Below are positions 15,368 through 22,866 of a DNA stretch of 46,861 nt, piece after piece. The number at the start of each line of letters is the position of its first letter. Within the stretch, counting starts at the first letter, position 1. Source of the stretch: an uncultured Eubacteriales bacterium (GTDB lineage Bacteria; Bacillota; Clostridia; Oscillospirales; Oscillospiraceae); assembly GCA_900544975.1 (NCBI GenBank), contig UQXI01000023.1, forward strand, positions 1 to 46,861. The letters run 5' to 3'. A model generated the notes under the pieces. The model worked only from the letters and a program-made list of their open reading frames with translations, was not told the origin of the DNA and searched no databases. Made by a program: the position numbers and the translations under genes.

Positions 15368-15796
15368 CTATCCTGCAGATTCTTCCACAGGATGATTGGG
15401 GATACTGGATTGGGCGCAGGCGGGGCACAGCCCCTCAAAGCAGAGGGTACTGCGGCGCACCTGCCCGGCAATCATCTGGGCCGCCTCCTGCTCCAGCTCC
15501 TGGGGCAGATGCAGACCCGGAAGATCCAAAACACAGCCGCATTGAGTGCAAATAAAGTGGGCGTGGGGATGGACGTTGGCGTCAAACCGCTCCAGGTTTT
15601 GCACCACACCCACGGAGATGATGCGGCCCTCCCGCTGAAACAGGGCCAGGTTCCGGTACACCGTCGCCAGGGAGAGGTCCGGAATCTGGGGCTTCAGCCG
15701 GTGGTAGATCCATTCTGCGCTGGGATGGGTGTCGGTGCTGCAGAGGCAGGACAAGATGGCGTCCCGTTTTTTGCTACGTTTTCTGGTTGGCTCCAT
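15368..15796 (-). CDS. perR: Fur-family peroxide-responsive repressor
   Basis: 142 residues. DNA-binding helix PDLSLATVYRNLALFQREG, then the metal-sensing segment NVHPHAHFICTQCGCVLDL and the C-terminal CPAC, giving the two CxxC pairs of the structural zinc site. The HPHAHF histidines belong to the regulatory metal site. The chosen ATG follows AAAGGAGG; the longer frame to 15832 crosses the operator. Downstream rubrerythrin and an upstream Per box make PerR the best Fur-family name; a ferric regulator cannot be fully excluded. Confidence 0.88.
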   Translation of the reverse strand: MEPTRKRSKKRDAILSCLCSTDTHPSAEWIYHRLKPQIPDLSLATVYRNLALFQREGRIISVGVVQNLERFDANVHPHAHFICTQCGCVLDLPGLHLPQELEQEAAQMIAGQVRRSTLCFEGLCPACAQSSIPNHPVEESAG

Positions 15797-15810
15797 GTCC
15801 GCCTCCTTTT

Positions 15811-15865
15811 TGATAATGATTCTTATTTGCATATTTAGGATAGCACACCGGACGCCTTTTGTAAA
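15811..15865 (-). promoter_or_regulatory. perR promoter with Per box
   Basis: Minus strand TTTACA (complement of 15860-15865), 17 bases, TATCCT (complement of 15837-15842). Just downstream 15811-15825 reads TGATAATGATTCTTA, a 7-1-7 inverted repeat close to the PerR consensus TTAnAATnATTnTAA. Binding there would block the start of the perR-rubrerythrin transcript. Confidence 0.75.
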
Positions 15866-16005
15866 GGGGAAACCGGGAAATTTTCATATTTATTTTTTCC
15901 GGCTTTCCACAAGAGGCGGATTGACAGCCCTTTGGCTCCTTGCAGCGAAACCAGACAGAACTGCAAAAAATTTTACACAGACTTTGGAAAAACGGGGGGA
16001 ACCGG

Positions 16006-16034
16006 TTGCATTCCCCCCTGGCTTCCAGTATAAT
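16006..16034 (+). promoter_or_regulatory. Promoter of the minD-like operon
   Basis: TTGCAT (16006-16011), 17 bases, TATAAT (16029-16034). The gap 15866-16005 shows nothing else. Confidence 0.7.
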
Positions 16035-16069
16035 GTTATCAATCAAATTAGCGCTTGGAGGTGCAGGCT

Positions 16070-16813
16070 GTGGGAAATGTGATTGCTGTGCTGTCCGGCA
16101 AAGGCGGCACCGGAAAGACGACAGTTTGCGCCGGTCTGGCCACCGGATTGGCGGCTCAGGGCCGCCGGGTCTTATGCATCGATTTGGACGTGGGACTTCG
16201 GAACCTGGACATTGCCCTGGGCCTGGCCCAGGTCCCGGCCCTGTCTTTCCCGGATGTGAGCGAAGGCGGGGAACCCATCCAGTCCGCCGCCCGGCATCCG
16301 GCTTATGAAACCCTTTTCTTCCTGACGGCTCCGGTGGGGCGCAGTCCCGAGGAGTTGGACCAGGAGGCCTTTGACCGAATGATGGCGGAGGTCCGCCGGA
16401 CCTTCGACGTCTGTCTCCTGGATGCACCGGCCGGGGTGGGCGCCGGCTTTCAGATGGCCGCCCGGGCCGCCAGTTCAGAGCTCTTGGTGACGGGCCCAGA
16501 TCCCGGGGCCCTGCGGGATGGCGCCCGCACCGGGGAAATTCTGGAGCTGATGGGCAAGCGGGATGTGCGCCTGGTGGTCAACCGGGTGAACCCCAAGCTC
16601 TACCGCTCCATGGGCCTCACGGTAGATGATGTGATGGATCTGGTGGGCTATCCCCTGTTGGGTTTGGTGCCGGAGGACCGGAATGTGACCCTGGCTGCGG
16701 TCCATGACCGCCCGCTCCTGCAGTACGCCCGGCGGAGTCCCGCGGCAGACGCCTTCCGCCGGATGTCCAAGCGTCTCCAGGGCCTTCCCGTCCCCCTGGT
16801 TGCCATGAAATAG
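16070..16813 (+). CDS. minD: MinD-like ParA/MinD-family ATPase
   Basis: 247 residues. Deviant Walker A LSGKGGTGKTT (residues ~8-18), CIDLDVGLRNLDIALGL (Walker A' area), and LLDAPAGVGAGF, which matches the MinD D-x-P-A-G block. The C-terminus (RMSKRLQGLPVPLVAMK) is only weakly amphipathic; a clear membrane-targeting helix is not seen. The start is a GTG eight bases after GGAGG. The neighbour is an mgsA homologue: in clostridia minCDE, rodA and mgsA form a cluster, so this is probably a reduced version with minC, minE and rodA absent at this site. Role: division-site placement or another positioning task. Confidence 0.82.
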   Translation: MGNVIAVLSGKGGTGKTTVCAGLATGLAAQGRRVLCIDLDVGLRNLDIALGLAQVPALSFPDVSEGGEPIQSAARHPAYETLFFLTAPVGRSPEELDQEAFDRMMAEVRRTFDVCLLDAPAGVGAGFQMAARAASSELLVTGPDPGALRDGARTGEILELMGKRDVRLVVNRVNPKLYRSMGLTVDDVMDLVGYPLLGLVPEDRNVTLAAVHDRPLLQYARRSPAADAFRRMSKRLQGLPVPLVAMK

Positions 16814-16854
16814 GACAGCAGTTTTCGGAAGTTTTGACGGTTTGGAGTGATATG

Positions 16855-17271
16855 ATGAACATCGCATTTTTAGCACACGATAAGCGAAAGGAGCTTATGA
16901 TTCAGTTTTGTACTGCCTACAAGAGCATCCTTTCCAAGCATTCCCTCTATGCAACGGCCACCACGGGACGCCTGGTGGCGGATGCCACAGGGCTGCCCAT
17001 TACTCTGCTGCTGTCCCACAAGCAGGGAGGTCACCAACAGGTGAACGCCCGGATTGCCTATAACGAAATCGACCTGGTGCTGCTGTTCACCAATCCGGAC
17101 GCCATAGATCCCTGGGACGGCCAGCAGATGCTGGAGACCATTCGGTTCTGTGACAAACATAATGTGCCGGTGGCCACCAACCTGGCCAGCGCGGAGATGC
17201 TGATTCTGGGCCTGCAACGGGGCGACCTGGACTGGCGGGAAATGGTCCGGCCAAAGAACACCCTGCTCTAA
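16855..17271 (+). CDS. Methylglyoxal synthase homologue with altered active site
   Basis: 138 residues, the family length. The N-terminus MNIAFLAHDKRKELMIQFC and TATTGRLV match MgsA, as do the C-terminal VPVATNLASAEMLILG and GDLDWREMV. But the catalytic spots differ: GGDQQ of the enzyme (E. coli Asp71) reads GGHQQ; the F-x-D-P Asp91 position reads FTNP; and the P-H-D/E-P-D segment (His98, Asp101) reads DPWDGQ. By hand alignment at least Asp71, Asp91 and His98 are lost. It may be a non-enzymatic or re-purposed fold. It overlaps nothing but lies 41 bases after the minD-like gene. The second of two adjacent ATGs was chosen for spacing to GGAG. Confidence 0.8.
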   Translation: MNIAFLAHDKRKELMIQFCTAYKSILSKHSLYATATTGRLVADATGLPITLLLSHKQGGHQQVNARIAYNEIDLVLLFTNPDAIDPWDGQQMLETIRFCDKHNVPVATNLASAEMLILGLQRGDLDWREMVRPKNTLL

Positions 17272-17277
17272 CCACCC

Positions 17278-17310
17278 ACCCATCCAACCGGCAAATTCCG
17301 TTGGATGGGT
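17278..17310 (+). other. Intercistronic hairpin before hisS
   Basis: ACCCATCCAAC / GTTGGATGGGT, 11 perfect pairs extended by GG/CC after a one-base bulge. No T run follows, and the hisS ribosome site lies ten bases on. It could set relative expression of hisS in a shared transcript. T-box landmarks are absent. Confidence 0.5.
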
Positions 17311-17331
17311 GACAAAGAAAGGATCACAATC

Positions 17332-18702
17332 ATGAATCAAATCAAGCCCCGGACCCTGTCCGGGTTTATGGAATTGCTGCCCGCACCCCAGATGCAGATG
17401 GAGCGGATGATGGAGATTCTCCGCCGGACCTACAGCCTTTATGGCTTCACCCCCCTGGATACCCCCGCCATCGAATCGGCGGAGGTCCTGCTGGCCAAGG
17501 GCGGCGGCGAGACGGAGAAGCAGATCTATCGCTTTTCCAAGGGGGATGCAGACCTGGCCCTTCGCTTTGACCTGACGGTCCCCTTGGCCAAATATGTGGC
17601 CCTCCATGCCAACGAACTGACCTTCCCCTTCCGCCGCTACCAAATCGGCAAGGTCTACCGGGGCGAGCGGGCCCAGCGGGGCCGGTTCCGGGAGTTTTAC
17701 CAGGCAGACATCGACATCATTGGCGATGGTAAGCTGGATATCCTCAACGAGGCGGAGATTCCCGCCATCATTTATAAGACCTTCCGCTCCCTGGGCCTCA
17801 GCCGGTTCCAAATCCGGGTGAATAACCGGAAAATTCTCAACGGCTTTTACGCCATGACCGGCCTGGCAGACCGGTCCGGGGATATCATGCGGGCGGTGGA
17901 CAAGCTGGATAAAATCGGCCCGGACAAAGTGTCCACCATCCTGCAAGAGGACTGCGGACTCACCCACGAGCAGACGGTGGAAATCCTGTCCTTCATCTCC
18001 ATCACCGGGAGCAATGAGGCCGTGCTGGAATCCCTGGCCGGATACATGGGAAGAGACAGCATGTTTGACCAGGGCCTGGAGGAGCTGCGGCAAGTGACCG
18101 CTTACTTGGGCCAGTTCGGCGTCCCGGCGGAGAATTTCGCCGTGGATCTCACCATTGCCAGGGGCCTGGATTATTACACCGGCACCGTTTATGAAACCAC
18201 CCTCCTGGACCATCCGGAGATTGGCTCCGTGTGCTCCGGCGGCCGGTATGACAACCTGGCCGGATACTACACCGACCGACAGCTCCCAGGCGTCGGCATT
18301 TCCATTGGCCTTACCCGGCTGTTCTACGTCCTGGGGGAGCAGTCCCTCCTGAACCCCGCCCTGCCCACGGCACCGGCCGACGCCCTCGTCCTGTCCATGA
18401 CCCCAGATCCCGGCCCGGCCATCGAAGTGGCCACCTGCCTGCGGAATGCAGGCATCCGAACCCAGGTGTACCTGGAGCAGAAAAAGTTTAAGCAAAAAAT
18501 GAGCTACGCCGACAAGCTGGGCATTCCCTACGCCGTCCTTCTGGGAGAAGACGAGCTGCGGGAGGGGAAATGCTCCGTAAAAGACCTGACCACTGGGACC
18601 CAGGTAACCCTCCCCCCGGAAGAAGCCGCCCGCCTCATCGCCCAAGGCATGGCCGAAAAGAACCAGGGCCCGGTGATCCTGGAGGAAAAAGAATACAACT
18701 AA
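17332..18702 (+). CDS. hisS: Histidyl-tRNA synthetase
   Basis: 456 residues, class II. Motif 2 region YRGERAQRGRFREFYQADID, His-specific block TIARGLDYYTGTVYE, motif 3 area with SVCSGGRYDNL and GVGISIGLTRLFYVL, then an anticodon-binding domain from ~residue 345. The start is chosen after AAAGGA. HisZ, the regulatory paralogue in histidine synthesis, usually lacks the intact histidine-binding block, so HisS is preferred. It ends at a strong terminator and may be read from the minD-like promoter. Confidence 0.95.
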   Translation: MNQIKPRTLSGFMELLPAPQMQMERMMEILRRTYSLYGFTPLDTPAIESAEVLLAKGGGETEKQIYRFSKGDADLALRFDLTVPLAKYVALHANELTFPFRRYQIGKVYRGERAQRGRFREFYQADIDIIGDGKLDILNEAEIPAIIYKTFRSLGLSRFQIRVNNRKILNGFYAMTGLADRSGDIMRAVDKLDKIGPDKVSTILQEDCGLTHEQTVEILSFISITGSNEAVLESLAGYMGRDSMFDQGLEELRQVTAYLGQFGVPAENFAVDLTIARGLDYYTGTVYETTLLDHPEIGSVCSGGRYDNLAGYYTDRQLPGVGISIGLTRLFYVLGEQSLLNPALPTAPADALVLSMTPDPGPAIEVATCLRNAGIRTQVYLEQKKFKQKMSYADKLGIPYAVLLGEDELREGKCSVKDLTTGTQVTLPPEEAARLIAQGMAEKNQGPVILEEKEYN

Positions 18703-18712
18703 CAAGAAATTG

Positions 18713-18764
18713 ACAGCGCCTGAGGCGCCCATGGAGAAGCATCCCATAGGGCCTCAGGCGCTGT
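18713..18764. terminator. Bidirectional terminator between hisS and an XRE gene
   Basis: Fourteen perfect pairs ACAGCGCCTGAGGC / GCCTCAGGCGCTGT with a 24-base loop; short T-rich tails on both strands. Confidence 0.7.
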
Positions 18765-18822
18765 TGTTACTCCGGATTTGATACGGCGGAGCTGGCATAC
18801 ACGCCCGCTCCCCCAAGACGGT

Positions 18823-19155
18823 CTATTTCTTCCGATTATAATTGCGCATTACAAAATGAATGCTCTTCTGTTCCTCCGGCGTCAGGCGGCGGTATGCCTG
18901 GAGCAGCCGGGTCTCGTCCCGGTTGAGATCCCATTGCTGCACCGGTTCGATGACATGGTCGATTTCCGTATGCCCAATGAGGAAGTCTACGGAGGTGTGG
19001 AAAATCTCTGCAAAGGCAATGAGGGTACGAATGTCCGGTTCAATGTTGTGGTTTTCATACTTATTGACTGACTGCTGACTGATCCCCACAAGATCCGCCA
19101 GCTGCTGCTGGCTGATTCCGCGTCTGGTGCGCAGATATTTCAGATTCTTGACCAT
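18823..19155 (-). CDS. XRE-family helix-turn-helix regulator, likely autoregulator
   Basis: 110 residues. HTH at residues 5-60 (LKYLRTRRGISQQQLADLVG, then ISQQSVNKYENHNIEP), followed by FHTSVDFLIGHTE and a short helical tail (RLLQAYRRLTPEEQKSI). The start MVKNLKYL is eight bases after GGAGG; two earlier in-frame Met codons lack spacing. It is divergent from an SLH protein gene whose promoter contains a perfect palindrome, the probable operator. Confidence 0.9.
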   Translation of the reverse strand: MVKNLKYLRTRRGISQQQLADLVGISQQSVNKYENHNIEPDIRTLIAFAEIFHTSVDFLIGHTEIDHVIEPVQQWDLNRDETRLLQAYRRLTPEEQKSIHFVMRNYNRKK

Positions 19156-19220
19156 AATCACCGCCTCCGCATCCATAGTAGCAATGAAAAGGTGTGGATG
19201 GAAAATCCCATAATTAGTGA

Positions 19221-19249
19221 TAGACAACAACCGGAAGTTGTTGTATTAT
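19221..19249 (+). promoter_or_regulatory. Promoter of the SLH gene with palindromic operator in the spacer
   Basis: TAGACA (19221-19226), 17 bases, TATTAT (19244-19249). ACAACAAC (19224-19231) and GTTGTTGT (19237-19244) form an eight-pair inverted repeat filling the spacer. A repressor dimer there would exclude polymerase. Confidence 0.7.
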
Positions 19250-19383
19250 GAAGTTCCACAAAATCCTCTGGGAAACTCCGGAGTCTTGCAAGTTCGCCGC
19301 CACTCTTAAAAAGTGCCGACCATGTACGGCTGTAAAATACCGTGTTTCCAGCATCCGGGCAAAACGAATTGGAGATGAAGAAC

Positions 19384-19956
19384 ATGCAAACGCAAGAAAA
19401 AACAGAATCTCCAAAGGAACTTTGGCACAATCCATTTGTCGATGTCCAGCAGGAGCAGTGGTTTGCACCAGGTGTGCAGTTTGTCACAGAGCGCGGCTGG
19501 ATGAGGCCGTGGAGGGACCGGCGATTTGGGCCCCGTGGGGTCATCAACAAGCAGACGTTTTACACCATTTTGCACCGTGCCTCCTGTGGAAGCTGCGGAA
19601 CTGCGGCAGAGCTGTTCCCCCGGGGATCCGAGGAGCCATTTCCGGCGGAGGGTGGTATGAGCCGCCAGGATATGGCCGTGATGCTGTTCCGCTGCTCCGA
19701 AAAGCTGAATCTGGACACCTCTGCCCGGGGCGGGCTTGCGGCATACTCCGACGCCTCTGAGGTCTCGGAATATGCGCAGGACGCCATGGGCTGGGCCGTG
19801 GGGGCAGGGCTCCTCCGGGGAATCCAAACCGGCCGGGTCTGCACCCTGTCCCCCTGGAACGGCACCACACGGGCGCAGGCGGCCACAGTGCTGCTGCGGT
19901 GGTGGACCTGGGCCGGGCAGCCGGACACCATGGGGCGGGACGGCGCCATGCCCTGA
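19384..19956 (+). CDS. SLH-domain protein without a signal peptide
   Basis: 190 residues. Three SLH-like stretches: NPFVDVQQEQWFAPGVQFVT near the start; SRQDMAVMLFRCSEKLNL in the middle with AYSDASEVSEYAQDAMGWAV; and a C-terminal TTRAQAATVLLRWW, the usual T-R-A-Q end. SLH modules normally tether exported proteins to cell-wall pyruvylated polymer, yet the N-terminus (MQTQEKTESPKELWHNPF) is polar and not a signal peptide. Either it acts inside the cell, leaves by another route, or the true gene start is lost. The upstream frame to 19342 also adds no hydrophobic segment. The ATG has GGAG nine bases before. Confidence 0.82.
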   Translation: MQTQEKTESPKELWHNPFVDVQQEQWFAPGVQFVTERGWMRPWRDRRFGPRGVINKQTFYTILHRASCGSCGTAAELFPRGSEEPFPAEGGMSRQDMAVMLFRCSEKLNLDTSARGGLAAYSDASEVSEYAQDAMGWAVGAGLLRGIQTGRVCTLSPWNGTTRAQAATVLLRWWTWAGQPDTMGRDGAMP

Positions 19957-20058
19957 TGCTTTGGATCCTGGCGGCTGGATCTTTAGTTTCTCCCAAACCC
20001 ATCCCAGCGATGTATCCAGCGCCAATTTCAAACTCCACACCAGGGCCCCCAAGCAGAT

Positions 20059-20094
20059 GGGCGTGTTGCAAACATCAAAATTTGCAACACGCCC
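20059..20094. other. Perfect 14-bp inverted repeat
   Basis: GGGCGTGTTGCAAA / TTTGCAACACGCCC with an eight-base loop, in the gap after the SLH gene. The TTTGCAACA piece recurs in the family B palindrome near 6.88 kb. No T run follows. The rest of 19957-20222 shows no gene I can support. Confidence 0.55.
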
Positions 20095-20222
20095 AATCTC
20101 ATGAGGCACGACGTCACAACGAGCTGCGCCTGTCTTCAACCCACTCGCATGTTCCGACGGAACGCGGTTGGGAAGATCCGACGACCACAGACGCTGTCAT
20201 GTCTCCTGCTATTGCACCCGGG

Positions 20223-20256
20223 ACGGGGAGCCGCTTGCGCGGCCCCCGTTTTGTTC
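20223..20256 (+). terminator. Terminator toward the end of the SLH transcript
   Basis: ACGGGG and AGCCGC stems pair with GCGGCC and CCCCGT around TTGC; GTTTTGTT follows on the plus strand. Confidence 0.6.
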
Positions 20257-20258
20257 AA

Positions 20259-20438
20259 TTAGCAACCGCAGCCGCAGTTGTTCTCGCAGCCACAGCCGCA
20301 GTTGTTGTTGTTGTTGGACATGCCGCAGCAGCAACCGCAGTTGTTGCCGCACCCGCAGAACAGGAAGAAGATGATGAGAATGATCCACCAAGAGTTGTTG
20401 CCACAGCCCATGAAACCATTGTTGCAATTGCAGTTCAT
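20259..20438 (-). CDS. Cysteine- and asparagine-rich miniprotein with one membrane segment
   Basis: 59 residues containing 15 Cys and 15 Asn. Layout: CNC-type N-terminus, SWWIILIIFFLF as a single hydrophobic segment (residues ~16-27), then a C-terminal tail of CGCG, NNCG and CCCG blocks. The start follows GGAGG at eight bases. The hydrophobic middle recalls YjcZ-type small spore proteins, and the tail recalls annotated high-cysteine Clostridia proteins. Both are resemblance only. It lies 80 bases after pdaA on the same strand, which would suit a spore or envelope role. Metal binding or a disulfide network are other options. Confidence 0.72.
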   Translation of the reverse strand: MNCNCNNGFMGCGNNSWWIILIIFFLFCGCGNNCGCCCGMSNNNNNCGCGCENNCGCGC

Positions 20439-20518
20439 AAAGAGTACCTCCAAGAAGTTTTTTCAGCGGCGTTGCCGCTCATTCCATGGTATTCCGGAGG
20501 CCCCATTGTGTGCGTGGT

Positions 20519-21292
20519 TCAGGCAAATAAGGATTCCACACTTTCAAACCGGTAGCCCATCTCCTCCCACTTGGTGAGAAGCTCATCCAGAATGGCGGCG
20601 TTGGTTTTGGAAGTGCTGTGCAGGAGCACCACGGCTCCGTTGTGAATCCGGGGAATGAGCTTGGAAAAGGCCTCCTCCCGGGTGGGTTGGCTGTCGTTGT
20701 TCCAGTCTACGTATGCCAGGGACCAGAATACGGTCTTATAGCCCAGCTCCTGGGCCATGGCCAGGTTTTCCTGGCTGTAGATGCCCTGAGGCGGCCGGTA
20801 GTAGCGGGGAAGCTCCTGGCCGGTGACGTCCCGGTACAGATCCTCCACCTCCTTGAGCTCCTGGGAGAAGGTGGCTTTGTCCCCAATTTTGGACATGTCG
20901 TAGTGGTGGGCGGTGTGGTTGCCCACGGTATGCCCTTCCTCCACCATTCGTTTGACCAGCTCCGGGTTGCGCTCCAGGTAGTTGCCCACCAGGAAGAAGG
21001 CGGCAGGAACCTGATGGTCCTTGAGCACATCCAGAATCTGAGCGGTACAGCCGTTTTCATACCCAGCGTCAAAGGTCAGGTACAGCACCGGCTGCCCCGT
21101 GTCCCCCAGGTAGGCGGCGTCATACTGGGCCAGAGCCTCCTGGGAGGCGCTGCCCACCGGCGCCTGCCCCTGGGCCTGGAAGCTGAGCCCCCAGGAGCCG
21201 GTCTCCACCGCCCGGGAGGGCAGCGCGTAGAGCAGCAGCACCACAGCCAGAGCCACGGCGCAAAAGCAAATCACAGAATCCCGTTTTCTCAT
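20519..21292 (-). CDS. pdaA: PdaA-type polysaccharide deacetylase (spore cortex delta-lactam)
   Basis: 257 residues with a signal peptide or anchor (residues ~7-28). CE4 motifs in order: TFDAGYENG, EEGHTVGNHTAHH, YYRPPQGIYS, FWSLAYVDWN and VVLLHSTSKTNA. This series follows Bacillus PdaA closely (its first motif is TFDNGYENG). PdaA deacetylates muramic acid on the way to muramic-delta-lactam in the cortex, needed for germination. The chosen ATG follows GGGGTGA. It lies 20 bases after the O-antigen-ligase-like gene and is probably in its operon. Confidence 0.92.
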   Translation of the reverse strand: MRKRDSVICFCAVALAVVLLLYALPSRAVETGSWGLSFQAQGQAPVGSASQEALAQYDAAYLGDTGQPVLYLTFDAGYENGCTAQILDVLKDHQVPAAFFLVGNYLERNPELVKRMVEEGHTVGNHTAHHYDMSKIGDKATFSQELKEVEDLYRDVTGQELPRYYRPPQGIYSQENLAMAQELGYKTVFWSLAYVDWNNDSQPTREEAFSKLIPRIHNGAVVLLHSTSKTNAAILDELLTKWEEMGYRFESVESLFA

Positions 21293-21312
21293 AAAAATCA
21301 CCCCGGTCAAGC

Positions 21313-22866
21313 CTATGCGGCCTGACCGGGGAAGATGTGTGATTTTGTGGACCGGCTGGCCCGGGCCAGGGCCCCCAGGAAGAAATAAAAGAGGGGGCTC
21401 ACCAGGCTTTGACTGATGCCAAACAGGGCGTGTATGGCATACCCCAGGGCAGGTAGCAGCAGGGGCAAGATCCCGGCGTCCAGACGCCGGGCCGCTGGCA
21501 GGAGCACAGAGGCCAGCAGCCCCAGAAACAGGAGCATACTGGGCAGACCCGTGTTCACCCACAGATTCAAATATTCGCAATGGGCGGCGTCCACACTGGT
21601 TCTGCGCACCTGGCCACCCGGCAGCTCCCGGGTGAAAACCAGGCGGGAACGGAGCTGATAGGTATCCGGCCCACCACCCAGTAGCGGCAGCTCCCGGCCC
21701 ATGTCCAGGGCCTCTTGCCAAATGGCAATGCGGCTGGAGCCCAGGGTGGGCGGCGGATTGCCATGGAGCAGCTGCGACAGGCTCTGTAACGGTTCCTGCT
21801 GACCGGTATAGCCGTAGAGCGCCCCCAGGACCACCAGAACCACCAGGAGCGCTGCCAGCGTCAGAGCCAGAGCGGTTTTGGGAAATCTCCTCCCCTCTGG
21901 CAGCCGCCGCAGAACCATGGCCGCTGTCAGCCCCAGAAGGACCGCCGCCAGAAGCAGCCAGGACGTCCGGTCCCAGGAGAAAAACCAGGTGACCGTACCG
22001 CTGTGATACCGGTATCCCAGAGCGGACTTTCCCAGGCCGCCCAGGGCCAGCAGGGCAAAGATCTCCCCCATCCGCCGGATCCCCAGGCCCTTGACCAGGC
22101 ACAGGGGCAGGCAGAGAGCCAGACAGCCCAGGACCGCCACCGGACCGGCCGCCACCTCACTGAGCAGCAGCGCGCACCAGGCCGCTTCACCGGCAAGCAG
22201 GTATAAAAACCGGATCCGGCGGCGGGATACGGCGTATGCGCCCCACAGAAACAGGCACGCCATGGTAAGATATGCCGACAGCAGGTCGGAGTTTCCGATG
22301 GTGCCCAAATACTCTCCACTGTACCGCAGGCCCCGGTCATGGAATCCCAGGCCCTGGGGGTACAATCCCAGGGGGTTGTACCCCAAAAATTGGACCAGGA
22401 CCAGGGCAGCGACCAAGAGCGCCGCCACAGAAGCGCCCCCGGCATGCAGGGCCCCCGGCGCTGCCCAGCAGGCCGCAGCGGCAAACACAGCCAGATACAG
22501 GGCCAAGGTCAGAAAGCCCTCATTCCGGCGGTTCCCCAGCCAGGCCGTGCCGGGATATGCAGAAGCCACGGCGGACAGGTAAAACAGTACCAAAAGTCCC
22601 GCAGCGAAGCAAAAGGGCAACCGCTGAGACCAGGTGCAGCGCAGCCCGGGCGCCTGTTTCCACCACCGCCACAGCGCCATGGGCGCCAGTGCCAGGAGAA
22701 AGAGCCCAGTCGCCCAGAGAAACAGCCGGTGCTTGGGCAGGACGATGCCAGCGTACCCATCGGAGGGGACCCAGAGGATGAACACCGTGAGAAGAAACAG
22801 GCCGTACGTCCCGGTCCACCCCTCCGGCGTGGCAAGAATCCGCAGCTTGGACAGGGCTTGCTTCAT
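21313..22866 (-). CDS. O-antigen ligase/Wzy-like polytopic membrane protein
   Basis: 517 residues with about twelve hydrophobic helices. Features shared with O-antigen ligases and polymerases: WLGNRRNEGFLTLALYLAVF, a large outer loop (residues ~375-440) with PTLGSSRIAIWQEALDMGRE, and GGGPDTYQLRSRL, then a Cys-free C-terminal helix pair. In Gram-positives such proteins join glycan repeat units or attach polymers. No sugar transferases lie beside it, so the substrate is unknown. The ATG overlaps the upstream stop as ATGA and follows AGGAGAG. Confidence 0.85.
   Translation of the reverse strand: MKQALSKLRILATPEGWTGTYGLFLLTVFILWVPSDGYAGIVLPKHRLFLWATGLFLLALAPMALWRWWKQAPGLRCTWSQRLPFCFAAGLLVLFYLSAVASAYPGTAWLGNRRNEGFLTLALYLAVFAAAACWAAPGALHAGGASVAALLVAALVLVQFLGYNPLGLYPQGLGFHDRGLRYSGEYLGTIGNSDLLSAYLTMACLFLWGAYAVSRRRIRFLYLLAGEAAWCALLLSEVAAGPVAVLGCLALCLPLCLVKGLGIRRMGEIFALLALGGLGKSALGYRYHSGTVTWFFSWDRTSWLLLAAVLLGLTAAMVLRRLPEGRRFPKTALALTLAALLVVLVVLGALYGYTGQQEPLQSLSQLLHGNPPPTLGSSRIAIWQEALDMGRELPLLGGGPDTYQLRSRLVFTRELPGGQVRRTSVDAAHCEYLNLWVNTGLPSMLLFLGLLASVLLPAARRLDAGILPLLLPALGYAIHALFGISQSLVSPLFYFFLGALARASRSTKSHIFPGQAA

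Noticed and set aside
17272..17331. T-box riboswitch upstream of hisS
   Set aside because: Only 60 bases are available, and the T-box bulge sequence and specifier loop are absent; just one hairpin.
16870..18747. A 625-codon minus-strand frame opposite mgsA and hisS
   Set aside because: HisS motifs are on the plus strand; the antisense frame is a shadow.
19957..20222. A minus-strand protein remnant in the gap after the SLH gene
   Set aside because: The frame lacks a start and ribosome site and runs antisense into the SLH gene; only a perfect hairpin is supportable.
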